A stretch of 64,000 bases of DNA from Acidimicrobiia bacterium (GCA_022826705.1 JAJDUJ010000025.1:92956-156955); one strand, 5' to 3'. Counted from the stretch's first letter, positions 52,441 through 61,391 are shown. The notes: generated by a model not told the origin, from the sequence alone. Numbers and translations: made by a program.

Positions 52441-53385
52441 GTGCTCCGGTTCTTCGGAACGCGCTTGGCCCAGCTGGCCCTGGTGGTGCTGGCGGTAACG
52501 CTGCTGTTCTACTGGATGCTGAACCTGCTGCCCGGCAACCCGTGTGTGGCCGCGTTCGGCGGGGCCGCTACCGAAGAGCAGATTGCCGAATGCGAGCGGG
52601 ATCGCAACCTCGATGACCCGGTCATCGTGCAATGGGCCAAGTGGGGCGGCGACGTGCTCACCGGCGACTTCGGCAAGTCGTACCTGACGGGTCGGTCATT
52701 CGGGGAGGCTCTCAACACTGCATTGCCCCGAACCCTGCTTCTTTTGGCCTACTCCCAGGTTCTGGCGCTGGGGGCGGCCATTCCGCTCGGCCTGTGGACG
52801 GGGTACAAGCAGAACAGCGTGGGCGACAAGATCGCCAGCGGCGGGGCGTTCGCGCTGTTGTCTGTTCCGGTATTCGTACTCGGACTGGTGCTGATCTTGG
52901 TGTTCGCCGTGAGGTTGGACTGGTTCGACTTGAGTGGTTACCAGCCCATATCCGAAGGGTTGGGGGCCCATTTCAGGGTGATGTTCCTTCCCTCGATCAC
53001 GCTGGCCGCCGGGCTGTTGCCCATCTACCTGAGGCTGCTGCGCACCGACGTGATCGGCACCCTGCAAGAGGACTTCGTGGGAACCGCCCGGGCCAAGGGC
53101 CTTCCGGTCCGCCACGTGCTCATCCGCCATGTGCTGCGCCCCTCGAGCTTCACGCTGCTGACCATTTTCGGCATCCAGGCGGCCCAGGCGGTGAACGGCG
53201 CCATCGTGGTGGAGTTTTTGTTCGACCTCGACGGGGTGGGATCGCTGCTGGTTAGCTGGGTGGCGGCCCGGGAGTTCTTGCTGGTCCAGACTCTGGTGGC
53301 GCTGATCGCGGCGGTCTTTGTGACCGTGACCACGATGGTCGATCTGCTCTACTCCGTTCTCGATCCTCGGATACGGCGAAAATGA
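52441..53385 (+). CDS. ABC transporter permease, DppB/OppB type
   Basis: A 314-residue membrane protein with six helices: N-terminal LRFFGTRLAQLALVVLAVTLLFYWML, extracytoplasmic loop with NPCVAAFGGAATEEQIAECERDRNLDDP, then the BPD-type permease domain with the EAA loop GTARAKGLPVRHVLIRHVLRP. Start GTG 52441. Its stop overlaps the next permease as ATGA. Forms one half of the membrane channel for the binding proteins upstream. Confidence 0.92.
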   Translation: MLRFFGTRLAQLALVVLAVTLLFYWMLNLLPGNPCVAAFGGAATEEQIAECERDRNLDDPVIVQWAKWGGDVLTGDFGKSYLTGRSFGEALNTALPRTLLLLAYSQVLALGAAIPLGLWTGYKQNSVGDKIASGGAFALLSVPVFVLGLVLILVFAVRLDWFDLSGYQPISEGLGAHFRVMFLPSITLAAGLLPIYLRLLRTDVIGTLQEDFVGTARAKGLPVRHVLIRHVLRPSSFTLLTIFGIQAAQAVNGAIVVEFLFDLDGVGSLLVSWVAAREFLLVQTLVALIAAVFVTVTTMVDLLYSVLDPRIRRK

Positions 53386-54257
53386 CCGACGCTGCCACTA
53401 CCGCCGTGACGGGTTCCCGACCCGATGTAGCCCCTCGGCAGCGCCGACACAACGTCGCCCTCTGGGTGTCGCTGGTATGGCTGGTCTTGGTGATTGCCAG
53501 CGCCGTGCTGGCCCCGTGGCTGGGGTTCATCGACGACCCCCATAAACCGCTGTCGGGGCCGCCCGAAGAGGGCCCGTCGTGGTCGAACTGGTTCGGCACC
53601 GATCAGCTCGGCCGGGACATGTTCGCCCGCTCGGTGTGGGGCGGTCGGCTGTCTTTGTCCATTGCCGGCCCCGCGGTGGGCATCGGCATCGTGGTGGGCG
53701 GGTTGCTGGGAGTGGTGGCCGGCTACTTCGGCAGGTGGGTCGACCTCGGAGTCAGCAGCCTGGTCAACGTGGCGCTGGCCCTTCCCGCCCTGGTGTTCGC
53801 CCTGTTCATCGTGACCATGCTGGGCCAGAGCTACCTAAACGTCACCATCGCCGTGACCATCTTGACCATCCCGGCCATCGCCCGGATCGCCCGGGCCCAG
53901 GCGCTGCGGTTCGCGGCGCGGGAGTTCGTGACCGTGGCCGACATGATGGGGGCCCGATGGCCCCGCCTCCTGTTCCGAGAAGTGATGCCCAACGTGGTGC
54001 CGGCTTTGGCCTCGATCGCCTTTTTGGCCATGGGGATCGTGATCATCGCCGAGGGGAGCCTGTCCTTCATCGGGGTGAGCGTGGGCTCGCCCAGCATCAC
54101 CTGGGGCAACATCCTGTCCTCTGGCAAGGGAAGGCTGGAGGATGCCCCTCACATCGCCCTGATCACCGGCGGCGTGATGTTCTGCACTCTGATGGCGTTG
54201 AACTTCGTGGGCGACGAGATGCTCCGGCGCCTCGACGTGCGCGAGGCCCGGATCTAG
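53382..54257 (+). CDS. ABC transporter permease, DppC/OppC type
   Basis: A 291-residue six-helix permease: LWVSLVWLVLVIASAVLAPWLGF, the DppC motif NWFGTDQLGRDMFARSVWGGRLSLS, and EAA loop TVADMMGARWPRLLFREVMPNV. ATGA overlap with the DppB-type gene. The next gene is convergent, so no ATPase (DppD/DppF) follows; the motor subunits must be encoded elsewhere. Confidence 0.93.
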   Translation: MTDAATTAVTGSRPDVAPRQRRHNVALWVSLVWLVLVIASAVLAPWLGFIDDPHKPLSGPPEEGPSWSNWFGTDQLGRDMFARSVWGGRLSLSIAGPAVGIGIVVGGLLGVVAGYFGRWVDLGVSSLVNVALALPALVFALFIVTMLGQSYLNVTIAVTILTIPAIARIARAQALRFAAREFVTVADMMGARWPRLLFREVMPNVVPALASIAFLAMGIVIIAEGSLSFIGVSVGSPSITWGNILSSGKGRLEDAPHIALITGGVMFCTLMALNFVGDEMLRRLDVREARI

Positions 54258-54270
54258 CGCGGTAAGCAGC

Positions 54271-55221
54271 TCACTGTTGTTGCTGCTGCTGTTGTTGTCG
54301 GGTGCGGGGGGCTTGCACGGTCCTCAGGAGCGAGGGCTGCATCGGCGTGGACGGCGGGCGGGCCGGGTCCATCCGGCGGATTTCCACTGACGCATCCACC
54401 TTGGGAGTGCCCGGGCCGGAGTAGACGCCCCGAAGGGGAGGCACATCGTCGTAGTCGCGGCCGTGGCCGATCTTGACGTGCTGGCGGCCCACCGGCAGCC
54501 CGTTGGTGGGATCGAGCGGCAGCCAGCCCAGCCCGGGGATGGCCGCCTCAAACCAGGCGTGGGTCTGCACCCTCACCAGATCGCCGTCGATGCTGCCGGT
54601 GCGGTCGTTGCTGGAGAACAGGTAGCCCGACACATAGCGGGCCGGGATGCCGATGCTCCGACACAGGGCCACGGCCAAGTGGGCGTAATCCTGGCAAACG
54701 CCCACCCCCTTGGCCGCGATGTCGGCAATGGGCTCGCCGATGTCGGTGGAGCCGGGCTCATAGGAGAGCTTGGCGCCCACGAACCGATGGATCTCCGTCA
54801 CCACGCTGGCCACGTCCGACCCGCTGGCCTCGGCCAGACTGCGGGCTGCTTGGGCCATGTCGTCATTCCAGTCGGTGTGGGGGCTGCGCTTGAGGAACTC
54901 TTCGTGCCGGTCGCGGAATCCCGATACCTTCAGCGTCTCCAATGGCGGGCCGGTGGAGACTGGCGGAGGGTCTTGAGTCTCCACCGAAGCCTCCGCGGCG
55001 ACCTCGAGCACGGTGTGAGCGTCGGTGACGCCGAAGTGGTCTACCCGAGTGCCCCAGTAGTCGGTGAACGACAGCATCCTGGCCGACGGCTCCACGATCA
55101 CCCGGTAGCTCAGAAGCTGCTGGCGCTCATCGGACACCGGACAGGCTCGCATCTCGTTCTGGGACTCCCGCACCGGAGCGTCGAACGAGAATCGGGTGCG
55201 GTAGCAGATGTCCAGCCTCAC
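54271..55221 (-). CDS. Transglutaminase-like domain protein with polyglutamine C-terminus
   Basis: A 316-residue cytosolic-looking protein. N-terminal beta domain (RLDICYRTRFSFDAPVRESQNEMRACP), then the transglutaminase/protease-like core with catalytic triad: Cys in GVGVCQDYAHLAVALCRSIGIPARYVSGY, His in VQTHAWFEAAIPGLGWLPLDPTNG and Asp in DPTNG. The last eight residues are Gln, encoded by mixed CAA/CAG (54274-54297). GTG start overlaps the stop of the alpha-E gene. Third gene of the conserved ATP-grasp/alpha-E/transglutaminase cluster; substrate unknown, probably peptide synthesis or cleavage. Confidence 0.88.
   Translation of the reverse strand: MRLDICYRTRFSFDAPVRESQNEMRACPVSDERQQLLSYRVIVEPSARMLSFTDYWGTRVDHFGVTDAHTVLEVAAEASVETQDPPPVSTGPPLETLKVSGFRDRHEEFLKRSPHTDWNDDMAQAARSLAEASGSDVASVVTEIHRFVGAKLSYEPGSTDIGEPIADIAAKGVGVCQDYAHLAVALCRSIGIPARYVSGYLFSSNDRTGSIDGDLVRVQTHAWFEAAIPGLGWLPLDPTNGLPVGRQHVKIGHGRDYDDVPPLRGVYSGPGTPKVDASVEIRRMDPARPPSTPMQPSLLRTVQAPRTRQQQQQQQQ
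54274..54297 (-). repeat. Trinucleotide run encoding eight glutamines
   Basis: Eight consecutive CAA/CAG codons immediately before the stop of the transglutaminase-like gene, a microsatellite prone to slippage. It differs from the surrounding codon pattern. Confidence 0.9.
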
Positions 55222-56237
55222 GACGACACCCCAGGGGTGATGGCCTGGCTGTGGAGATCGAAGGCCTCGGCGTTGCGGAAGAAGTGGCCGCTCACCAGAT
55301 CGGCCACGTTCCGCACCCCTGCTTCCAGGGCGGATAGATGGCTGGGCAGGTCGGCCACCATTGTGTCGAAGTCGGTGTATTCCAGTTCCGAGCGGAGCTG
55401 CCCCAGACGTTGGAGGGGCGGGGGTCGGCCGTTGGAGGCCAGTGCTTCCACCTGGGTCTCGCTCAATCGCAAGCAATAGAGCACCGACCGGGGGAATGAG
55501 TCGTTCACCATGAGGAACCGGGCCACGTCAGAGCCCAACGGGGACGACTGGCTGGCCCGCTGGTAGGCCTCCAGGGCCGACACCGAGCGGAGGGTGAGGG
55601 CCATCTCGTCGTAGGACGATCCGTCGTGCTCGGGGTAGCGGACGCTGATCAGGCGGCAGGTCATCAGCGCCCGCTCCAGCATCTGGCCCAGCACCAGGAA
55701 CCGGTAGCCCTCGCCCTGGGCCATAGATGAGCTGATGACGCCGGTGAGCGACTGGCAGCTCACCCGGATGAAGTCGAGGGTTTGGAACGGGTCTTGCTCC
55801 ATGGCCGCGGGGAAGTCTTCCTGTCGGAGTCGCAAGTGGAATTCGTTGATCTGCTCCCACAGCTCCGACGGGATCTGGTCTCGCAGGGATCGGAAGTTCT
55901 CCCTGGTGCGGCCGATGCAAAACGCCACCGACCCGGCCATGGTGGGGGCCACCACCAATCGGGTGGCGGCGGCCTGCACATCGATGCCCAGTCCGGCCTC
56001 GCTCCGCAGCATCGGCGGCGACGGCGTCAGGCTCTCAGCCATGCTTTCCACGTCTTCGGCGGGGGCTTGCACTTCCAATCGCAGGGTGCTGATCAGGTTC
56101 TGCATCCGGTCGATGGCCTGGGCCGGGGGCTCGGCCACCGTGCTGAGCAGGGTGGCCCGCACCATTCGGGCGGTGTCCTCGGCGCGCTCCAAGTAGCGGC
56201 CGGCCCAGAACATGTCCTCGGCGTGTCGGGCCAGCAT
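55218..56237 (-). CDS. Alpha-E domain-containing protein (DUF403)
   Basis: A 339-residue all-helical protein of the alpha-E family: opening MLARHAEDMFWAGRYLERAEDTARMVRAT, then long amphipathic helices with RYPEHDGSSYDEMALTLRSVSALEAYQRAS and the C-terminal FLMVNDSFPRSVLYCL. The molecular role is unknown; it always accompanies a circularly permuted ATP-grasp protein and a transglutaminase-like protein. Start overlaps the ATP-grasp stop by one base and its stop overlaps the transglutaminase start, so the three are tightly coupled. Confidence 0.92.
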   Translation of the reverse strand: MLARHAEDMFWAGRYLERAEDTARMVRATLLSTVAEPPAQAIDRMQNLISTLRLEVQAPAEDVESMAESLTPSPPMLRSEAGLGIDVQAAATRLVVAPTMAGSVAFCIGRTRENFRSLRDQIPSELWEQINEFHLRLRQEDFPAAMEQDPFQTLDFIRVSCQSLTGVISSSMAQGEGYRFLVLGQMLERALMTCRLISVRYPEHDGSSYDEMALTLRSVSALEAYQRASQSSPLGSDVARFLMVNDSFPRSVLYCLRLSETQVEALASNGRPPPLQRLGQLRSELEYTDFDTMVADLPSHLSALEAGVRNVADLVSGHFFRNAEAFDLHSQAITPGVSS

Positions 56238-57694
56238 CAGCTTTGCGCCTCCGCTCCGCTGTGGTCAGGGCTGCCAAGCACCCACGTGTCCTTTGACCCG
56301 CCGCCTTGCGAGCTGTTGACGATGAGCGATCCCTCCCGCAGGGCCACTCGGGTGAGCCCGCCGGGGATCACCTCCACCTGCTCGCCGCTCAACACGAAGG
56401 GGCGCAGGTCGATGTGGCGGGGGGCGAAGTGATCGCCGGCCCACGCTGGAAGCCGGGACAGGTTCACCACCTCTTGGGCGATCCAGTTGCGAGGGTCGTC
56501 GAGGATTTTCTGGCGGGCCTCGGCCAGCTCGGCATCGGTGGCCTTGGGACCGATCACAATGCCGTAGCCCCCTGATTCGGCCACCGGCTTCACCACGAGC
56601 TGGTCGATCCGCTCCAGCACCTCGGCTCGCTGGTCTTCCTCCCACAGGAGATAGGTGTCGGCGTTGGGGATGATCGTCTCCTCGCCCAGGTAGTAGCGAA
56701 TCATGTCGGGCACATAGGCGTAGACCGCTTTGTCGTCGCCCACCCCGTTGCCCACCGAGTTGGCAATCGACACCGTGCCGGCCCGGGCGGCGGCCATCAG
56801 GCCGGGCACTCCCAGGGTGGACTGGGGGTTGAACACCACCGGATCCAAGAAGGCGTCGTCGATGCGGCGGTAGATCACGTCCACCCGCTCCAGGCCTCGG
56901 GTGGTGCGCATGGCCACCATGTGGTCGTCCACCACCAGATCGCGCCCCTCCACCAGCTCCACGCCCATGCTGCGGGCCAGAAAAGCGTGCTCGAAGTAGG
57001 CCGAGTTGAAGATGCCGGGAGTGAGCACCGCCACGGTGGGGTCGTCGCCGCAGGCGGGCGGGGCGATGGACCGCAAGGCCCGCAGCAGCGAGCGCCCGTA
57101 GTGGTCTACCGAGCGGACCGCCAGATCGGAGAAGGCGGCGGGGAGGAGCTTGGTCATGGCGGCCCGGTTCTCGATCACATAGGAGATGCCGCTGGGGTTG
57201 CGCAGGTTGTCTTCCAGCACCCGGTAGGCGCCGTCGCCGTCGCGCACCAAGTCGATGCCGGCCACCAGACAGCGAGCCCCCATGGGGACCGCCACGTTCA
57301 TCGCCTCCCGCTCGAAGCCGGTACACGAGGTGATGAGCCGGCGGGGCACGATGCCGTCGTGGACGATGGCCTGCTCGCCGGCGTAGATGTCGTCGAGGAA
57401 GCGATTCAGGGCGGTGACCCGCTGGATCAGCCCCCGCTCCAGCATGGCCCACTCCTCGGCGTCGATCACCCGGGGGAACAGGTCCATGGGCCAAGTGCGC
57501 TCGGTGCCCTCGTCGCCGCCGTACACCGTGAACGTGATCCCCTGGCGGCGGAACGACTCATTGCGCTGCTCCTCCAGCGCCTTCACCTGCTCCAGCGTCA
57601 ACCGGTCGAACCACTCCTGCACCGGCCGATAGTGGTCCCGAGTGCGCCCACCCTCATAGACAGCCTCATCGAAGAAGCCGGGAGCGGCGGACAT
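56237..57694 (-). CDS. Circularly permuted type 2 ATP-grasp protein (DUF404/DUF407)
   Basis: A 485-residue predicted peptide ligase. Family blocks: GFFDEAVYEGGRTRDHYRPVQEWFDRL at the N-terminus, GITFTVYGGDEGTERTWPMDLFPRVI, LVAGIDLVRDGDGAYRVLEDNLRNPSGISYV, and the ATP-binding LVVKPVAESGGYGIVIGP and WIAQEVVNLSRLPAW. Likely joins amino acids or peptides by an ATP-dependent acyl-phosphate route. Start ATG 57694 (MSAAPG) or 57703. First gene of the three-gene minus-strand unit; tRNA-Pro lies just upstream. Confidence 0.93.
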   Translation of the reverse strand: MSAAPGFFDEAVYEGGRTRDHYRPVQEWFDRLTLEQVKALEEQRNESFRRQGITFTVYGGDEGTERTWPMDLFPRVIDAEEWAMLERGLIQRVTALNRFLDDIYAGEQAIVHDGIVPRRLITSCTGFEREAMNVAVPMGARCLVAGIDLVRDGDGAYRVLEDNLRNPSGISYVIENRAAMTKLLPAAFSDLAVRSVDHYGRSLLRALRSIAPPACGDDPTVAVLTPGIFNSAYFEHAFLARSMGVELVEGRDLVVDDHMVAMRTTRGLERVDVIYRRIDDAFLDPVVFNPQSTLGVPGLMAAARAGTVSIANSVGNGVGDDKAVYAYVPDMIRYYLGEETIIPNADTYLLWEEDQRAEVLERIDQLVVKPVAESGGYGIVIGPKATDAELAEARQKILDDPRNWIAQEVVNLSRLPAWAGDHFAPRHIDLRPFVLSGEQVEVIPGGLTRVALREGSLIVNSSQGGGSKDTWVLGSPDHSGAEAQS

Positions 57695-57743
57695 GGCCGC
57701 CATTCTAAGTGTCTCCGTATTGCTGGCTTGACCGTCTGTCGAG

Positions 57744-57818
57744 TCGGGCTGGCCGGATTTGAACCGGCGACCCCCTGCTCCCAAAGCAGGTGCGCTGACC
57801 AAGCTGCGCCACAGCCCG
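57744..57818 (-). tRNA. tRNA-Pro (anticodon TGG)
   Basis: A 75-nt cloverleaf on the minus strand. Acceptor CGGGCTG/CAGCCCG with discriminator A; anticodon stem CCTGC/GCAGG encloses TTTGGGA, giving TGG for CCA. T-arm GCCGG TTCAAAT CCGGC. CCA is not encoded. It lies between carD and the ATP-grasp gene. Confidence 0.95.
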
Positions 57819-57882
57819 TGTTGGGGGTAAGCGTACTCGTCGACTGGGTGGGGGAGAGAAGCTTGTTTTCGGTTGAGCAGGC

Positions 57883-58362
57883 TTAGGACAGGGCTTGCTC
57901 AACTCGGTCGAGGGCTTCGTCCTCGGAGACGTTCAACGAGAAGCTCAGCTCCGACACCAGCACGTTGCGGGCCTTGGTGAAGAGGCTCTTCTCACCGGCG
58001 GACAGGCCCTTGTTCTGATCCCGCAGCGCCAGGTTCCGCACCACCTCGGCCACCTGGTAGACGTCGCCCGACTTGAGCTTCTCCTGGTGGTTCTTGAACC
58101 GGCGGCTCCAGTTGGCCGGCTCCCGCACATCGCGCTTGCGGAGCACCTCGAACAGGTCTTCCACGTCCTCGGTGGAGATGGGCCAGCGCATCCCCACCTC
58201 TTCGGCCTTGGCGACGGGCACCGACAGCACCATCTCACCGTGGGCCATGCGCAGCACGAGGTATTCGGTTTTCTCCCCGAAGGCCTCTTTCATTTCCTTT
58301 TTGACCACGGTGGCGGCTCCGTGGTGGGGGTAGACAACCTTGTCACCTTTTTTGAACGTCAT
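57883..58362 (-). CDS. carD: CarD-family transcriptional regulator
   Basis: A 159-residue CarD, an RNA polymerase-binding factor that stabilises open complexes, as in mycobacteria. N-terminal RNAP-interacting Tudor-like domain: MTFKKGDKVVYPHHGAATVV, then the basic DNA-binding helical domain (RKRDVREPANWSRRFKNHQEKLKSGDVYQVAEVVRNLALRD, with the conserved Trp) and SEDEALDRVEQAL. I use ATG 58362; upstream in-frame residues are not CarD-like. Upstream 146 bp to the divergent hypothetical carry its promoter, not clearly seen. Confidence 0.95.
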   Translation of the reverse strand: MTFKKGDKVVYPHHGAATVVKKEMKEAFGEKTEYLVLRMAHGEMVLSVPVAKAEEVGMRWPISTEDVEDLFEVLRKRDVREPANWSRRFKNHQEKLKSGDVYQVAEVVRNLALRDQNKGLSAGEKSLFTKARNVLVSELSFSLNVSEDEALDRVEQALS

Positions 58363-58508
58363 CGTGCTCCGTGGGGGCTCGGGGGAACCCCATAAGGATG
58401 CCATCATCGGATGCGGTTTCGCATCTTGGGTGCTTTCTTCCTCGTAAGCGCCTGCTTTCGGGCTGAACTCCATGCACCGGTGCGGCCCAGAGGCCAAGAT
58501 GGGCGGGG

Positions 58509-59531
58509 ATGGCTTCGCTTCGCACCGAGATAACCGAGATCGTCACCGGGCTGGGGATGCTCGGTTTGGCGTCGGTGGACGAGGCGCTGGCGACTCGGCC
58601 TGAGGCGATGGTGGGGGTGGAGCACCGGCACTACAACAAGCTGATCGCCGCTCGGGCCGAAGGCAAGCACCAGTTGCAGTTTGAGGAGGCCTGGGCCAAC
58701 GGTGTGGCGTTTGCCGCCGCGGAAGACGGCTTGCGGGATCGGCAGCCGAGGCGGGTGGAGTGGAAGGGGCCGCACCAGGCGCCCTCCTATGAGCAGACGC
58801 CGGCCGATCTGCGGATCGACCATGTGTATCTGGTGAGTTGCAAGTACGGGTCGAGGCTGCTGCACAACGTGTCGCCGGGGCATCTGTTCGATCGGCTGCT
58901 GGTGATGAGACCGCCGAAGGCGAAGGATTGGTATGCCGAGGTGGCTGCGGAGGAGTACCAGTCTTTGTACCGGGCGGCCCGGGAGTATCTCGTCGGCCAT
59001 GAAGACGGATTCGACGACCTGCCGTCGAGGGTGACCGACTTGAGCGCTGACCAGCACAAACGCCTCAAGCGGCCGTTCTCTCGTCGGTGGCCGGAGTCGT
59101 TGGCTGAGCCGGCCCATTGGTTCTCGGTGGCGGTGTCACACGCCTCCGCCGAGCGGTGGCTGAAGGCGCTGGGAAATCGAGCGACCCAGAGGGAGGAAGC
59201 CCTCTGGCGGCTGCTGCGGCTTCAGCCCGCGCCGTATTTCGTGTTGGGCACCGATCACCGCCGCCGACCGGTGCGCTACCGGGTGGACACCCCGTGGGAT
59301 TTCCGCCAGCGGTTCGCGTTCAAGTCGTTCGACGTGTGGCCCGAGGCCCGGGTGCAGCCGGTGGTGCGGTGGCGGGGCGATCTGATTGTCAAGGCCACCG
59401 ACACCCCCGTACACGTGGACGGGCATGTGGAGGTGCGGTGGAGCCACGGCCGCTTCCAGGGCTCGCCCGAGGCCAAGGTGTATCTCAAGACTCCCCACTT
59501 GGAGACCCCGGGCTATACGGAGCTGGAGTAG
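58509..59531 (+). CDS. Conserved hypothetical protein, possibly nuclease-like
   Basis: A 340-residue soluble protein, not recognised. Notable segments: VEHRHYNKLIAARAEGKHQLQFEEAWANG, DHVYLVSCKYGSRLLHNVSPGHLFDRLL (about 107-134), RLQPAPYFVLGTDHRRRPVRYRV and LIVKATDTPVHVDGHVEVRWSHGRFQGSPEAKVYL. Asp107...SCK could be the core of a PD-(D/E)xK nuclease with Glu upstream, but this is weak. Rich in Arg and Trp. Between divergent carD and convergent DUF429 gene (3-bp gap). Confidence 0.6.
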   Translation: MASLRTEITEIVTGLGMLGLASVDEALATRPEAMVGVEHRHYNKLIAARAEGKHQLQFEEAWANGVAFAAAEDGLRDRQPRRVEWKGPHQAPSYEQTPADLRIDHVYLVSCKYGSRLLHNVSPGHLFDRLLVMRPPKAKDWYAEVAAEEYQSLYRAAREYLVGHEDGFDDLPSRVTDLSADQHKRLKRPFSRRWPESLAEPAHWFSVAVSHASAERWLKALGNRATQREEALWRLLRLQPAPYFVLGTDHRRRPVRYRVDTPWDFRQRFAFKSFDVWPEARVQPVVRWRGDLIVKATDTPVHVDGHVEVRWSHGRFQGSPEAKVYLKTPHLETPGYTELE

Positions 59532-59534
59532 GAG

Positions 59535-60248
59535 TCAGGCCCAGATGGCCATCGGGTAGCCGGTGGCGTCCAGTTCTCCCCGCCCCAGGACCATCGCTGT
59601 GCTGGCGGCCATGCGCCGGGCGGTCCAGGCGGCGGCCGCGGCGTCGAGCAAGTCGTCTGAGGTCGCCCCCGGAAGGGATGGGAGAGCTGGGCCGAGGTTG
59701 CCGAATTCTGGCGCCAGGGCAGCCATGCGCTCAGCCTGTCCGGCCGCTTGGCGCTTAGATACCGACATGGGCTGGCCGGCCAGCACGGCGAAGCTGGTCT
59801 CGGGGTGGACTTCGGCAGCCTGGGGCTTTGCGTGGGGGGTGAGGTCTTCAGGGGTCAGCACGGCTCGCACTTCCCGCACTTTGGGCAGCAAGTGGAACGC
59901 CTGGATGGACAGGCCCCGGCTGGTGCCCTCTCTTGACAGCCGATTGGCCTCGGCGTGGTCGGCGGCGTTGAGCGCGCCCAGTGGCGGAGTCCAGAACAGC
60001 GAGGAGCGGCGGGGGCCGAGGAGCTCTCGGGCCTCGATGTCGGAGCGGCGCAGGTCTTGGCCTGGCAGTCCGATGGGCATATCAACGCCAACTGCCAGTA
60101 GCCCTTGGGACCGGGCTTCGGCCCATACGTCGGCGAACGACTGCCGCAGTGAGAACTCCACCGGGGCGCCGGGAGTGGTGGCGGTGGTGGCCATAACCCA
60201 TCCGCCCTTGGCCGCATCCACACCGGCGACCAGCGGTGTGTCACTCAA
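59535..60248 (-). CDS. DUF429 domain protein (predicted RNase H-like nuclease)
   Basis: A 237-residue DUF429 protein: VAGVDAAKGGWVMAT (first acidic motif), AVGVDMPIGLPGQDLRRSDIEARELLGPRRSSLF, EVHPETSFAVLAGQPM and DDLLDAAAAAWTARRMA (last acidic motif). The fold is RNase H-like; function unproven. The start is not certain: TTG 60248 gives a complete family N-terminus and overlaps the upstream gene's stop by 8 bp; no ATG fits. Longer frames run into the cyclotransferase. Confidence 0.8.
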   Translation of the reverse strand: MSDTPLVAGVDAAKGGWVMATTATTPGAPVEFSLRQSFADVWAEARSQGLLAVGVDMPIGLPGQDLRRSDIEARELLGPRRSSLFWTPPLGALNAADHAEANRLSREGTSRGLSIQAFHLLPKVREVRAVLTPEDLTPHAKPQAAEVHPETSFAVLAGQPMSVSKRQAAGQAERMAALAPEFGNLGPALPSLPGATSDDLLDAAAAAWTARRMAASTAMVLGRGELDATGYPMAIWA

Positions 60249-61344
60249 AGCGGACCTCGAAGATGGTCGGCCAGCGCTTGCCGGTGATGAGGAACGTGCC
60301 GGTGTCGGGTCGATAGGCGATGCCGTTGAGAACATCGTTGCTGTCGGTCAACGCCGGGTGGGGGTTGATGATCCCGGCCATGTCGGCTTCGGCGATGACC
60401 GCCCCAGAATCCGGGTCGATCACCACGATTCGGTCGGTGAGCCAGACGTTGGCCCACACGTCGCTGCCGACGCACTCCAGTTCGTTGAGCCGGTTCACCG
60501 GACTGCCGTTGGCCCGGGTAACGGGAACTGTGCCCATCACCTGGAACGTGGTGGGGTGGCGGAAGGTGAGCGTGTTCGACCCGTCGCTCATCACCAAACG
60601 GTCACCGTCGTGGCACAACCCCCAGCCCTCGCCGGAGTAGGTGAAGCTGCCGGCTTGCTCAAGCGTGTCTTGGCGGTACACGCCTGCGGTTCCCGCCTGC
60701 CAGGTCAGCCAGACGAGCTGGTCGCCAACCAGGGCCAATCCCTCCCCGAAGTGCCGGGGATCGGCAGCGGTCTCCCGAAGCACGCGACCGGAGGGCAAGT
60801 CCACGATGCGCAGCACCGATTCCCCTCGTAACCCGGTGCTCTCATACACCAGGCCGTCGAACCAAAGCAGCCCTTGAGTGAACGCCGTGGTGTCGTGGGG
60901 ATAGGTGGCAAGCACCTGGTAGGTGAGCGTTCCCGACCAAGCGGGGGATGGTGTAGCGGCCGCGGTGGGTTCCGCGGTTGCGGGGATGGTGCGCTCTGGG
61001 ATTGGGGTCGAAGGTTGGTCGGTTGGCCGGGCGGTGGGTTGGACGGCTGTCGGTTGGGATGTGGGACCCACGGGGGCTGAGGTGCTGACCGGGGTGGGAG
61101 AGGGGGGCGAGGACTCAGGGGCAGGGGTGCGCTCAGCGGTGGGTGACGCAGTGGTTGGCTCCGCAGAGTGGTCAGCTGTCGATTGAGCCGTGGGAGCAGT
61201 CGAAGTAGGTGCCCCGGCTGATGAGGTGGCCACCGGGGTTGTCGGGGACGGGGGCGCGTCGGAGCCGCAGGCGGCCAACAGAGCCATGGCAGCCAGCAGC
61301 CAGAATGCGATGCTCAGGGTGCGACTAAGGGACAGAGCCGCCAT
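60241..61344 (-). CDS. Glutaminyl-peptide cyclotransferase-like lipoprotein
   Basis: A 367-residue lipoprotein: signal MAALSLSRTLSIAFWLLAAMALLAACGS with lipobox LLAAC, then a ~110-residue Thr/Pro/Ala/Ser linker, then a five-bladed beta-propeller glutamine cyclotransferase domain (YPHDTTAFTQGLLW, YESTGLRGESVLRIVD, LNELECVGSDVWANVWLTDRIVVIDP, SNDVLNGIAYRP, FLITGKRWPTIFEVRF). It converts N-terminal Gln of exported proteins to pyroglutamate. The SNDVLNGIA motif carries the conserved Asn/Asp. Overlaps DUF429 downstream. Confidence 0.9.
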   Translation of the reverse strand: MAALSLSRTLSIAFWLLAAMALLAACGSDAPPSPTTPVATSSAGAPTSTAPTAQSTADHSAEPTTASPTAERTPAPESSPPSPTPVSTSAPVGPTSQPTAVQPTARPTDQPSTPIPERTIPATAEPTAAATPSPAWSGTLTYQVLATYPHDTTAFTQGLLWFDGLVYESTGLRGESVLRIVDLPSGRVLRETAADPRHFGEGLALVGDQLVWLTWQAGTAGVYRQDTLEQAGSFTYSGEGWGLCHDGDRLVMSDGSNTLTFRHPTTFQVMGTVPVTRANGSPVNRLNELECVGSDVWANVWLTDRIVVIDPDSGAVIAEADMAGIINPHPALTDSNDVLNGIAYRPDTGTFLITGKRWPTIFEVRFE

Positions 61345-61391
61345 TGTTGCTCAAATACGCCCCCAGGTCAGAGGGGTGCCACACTTGGCCG

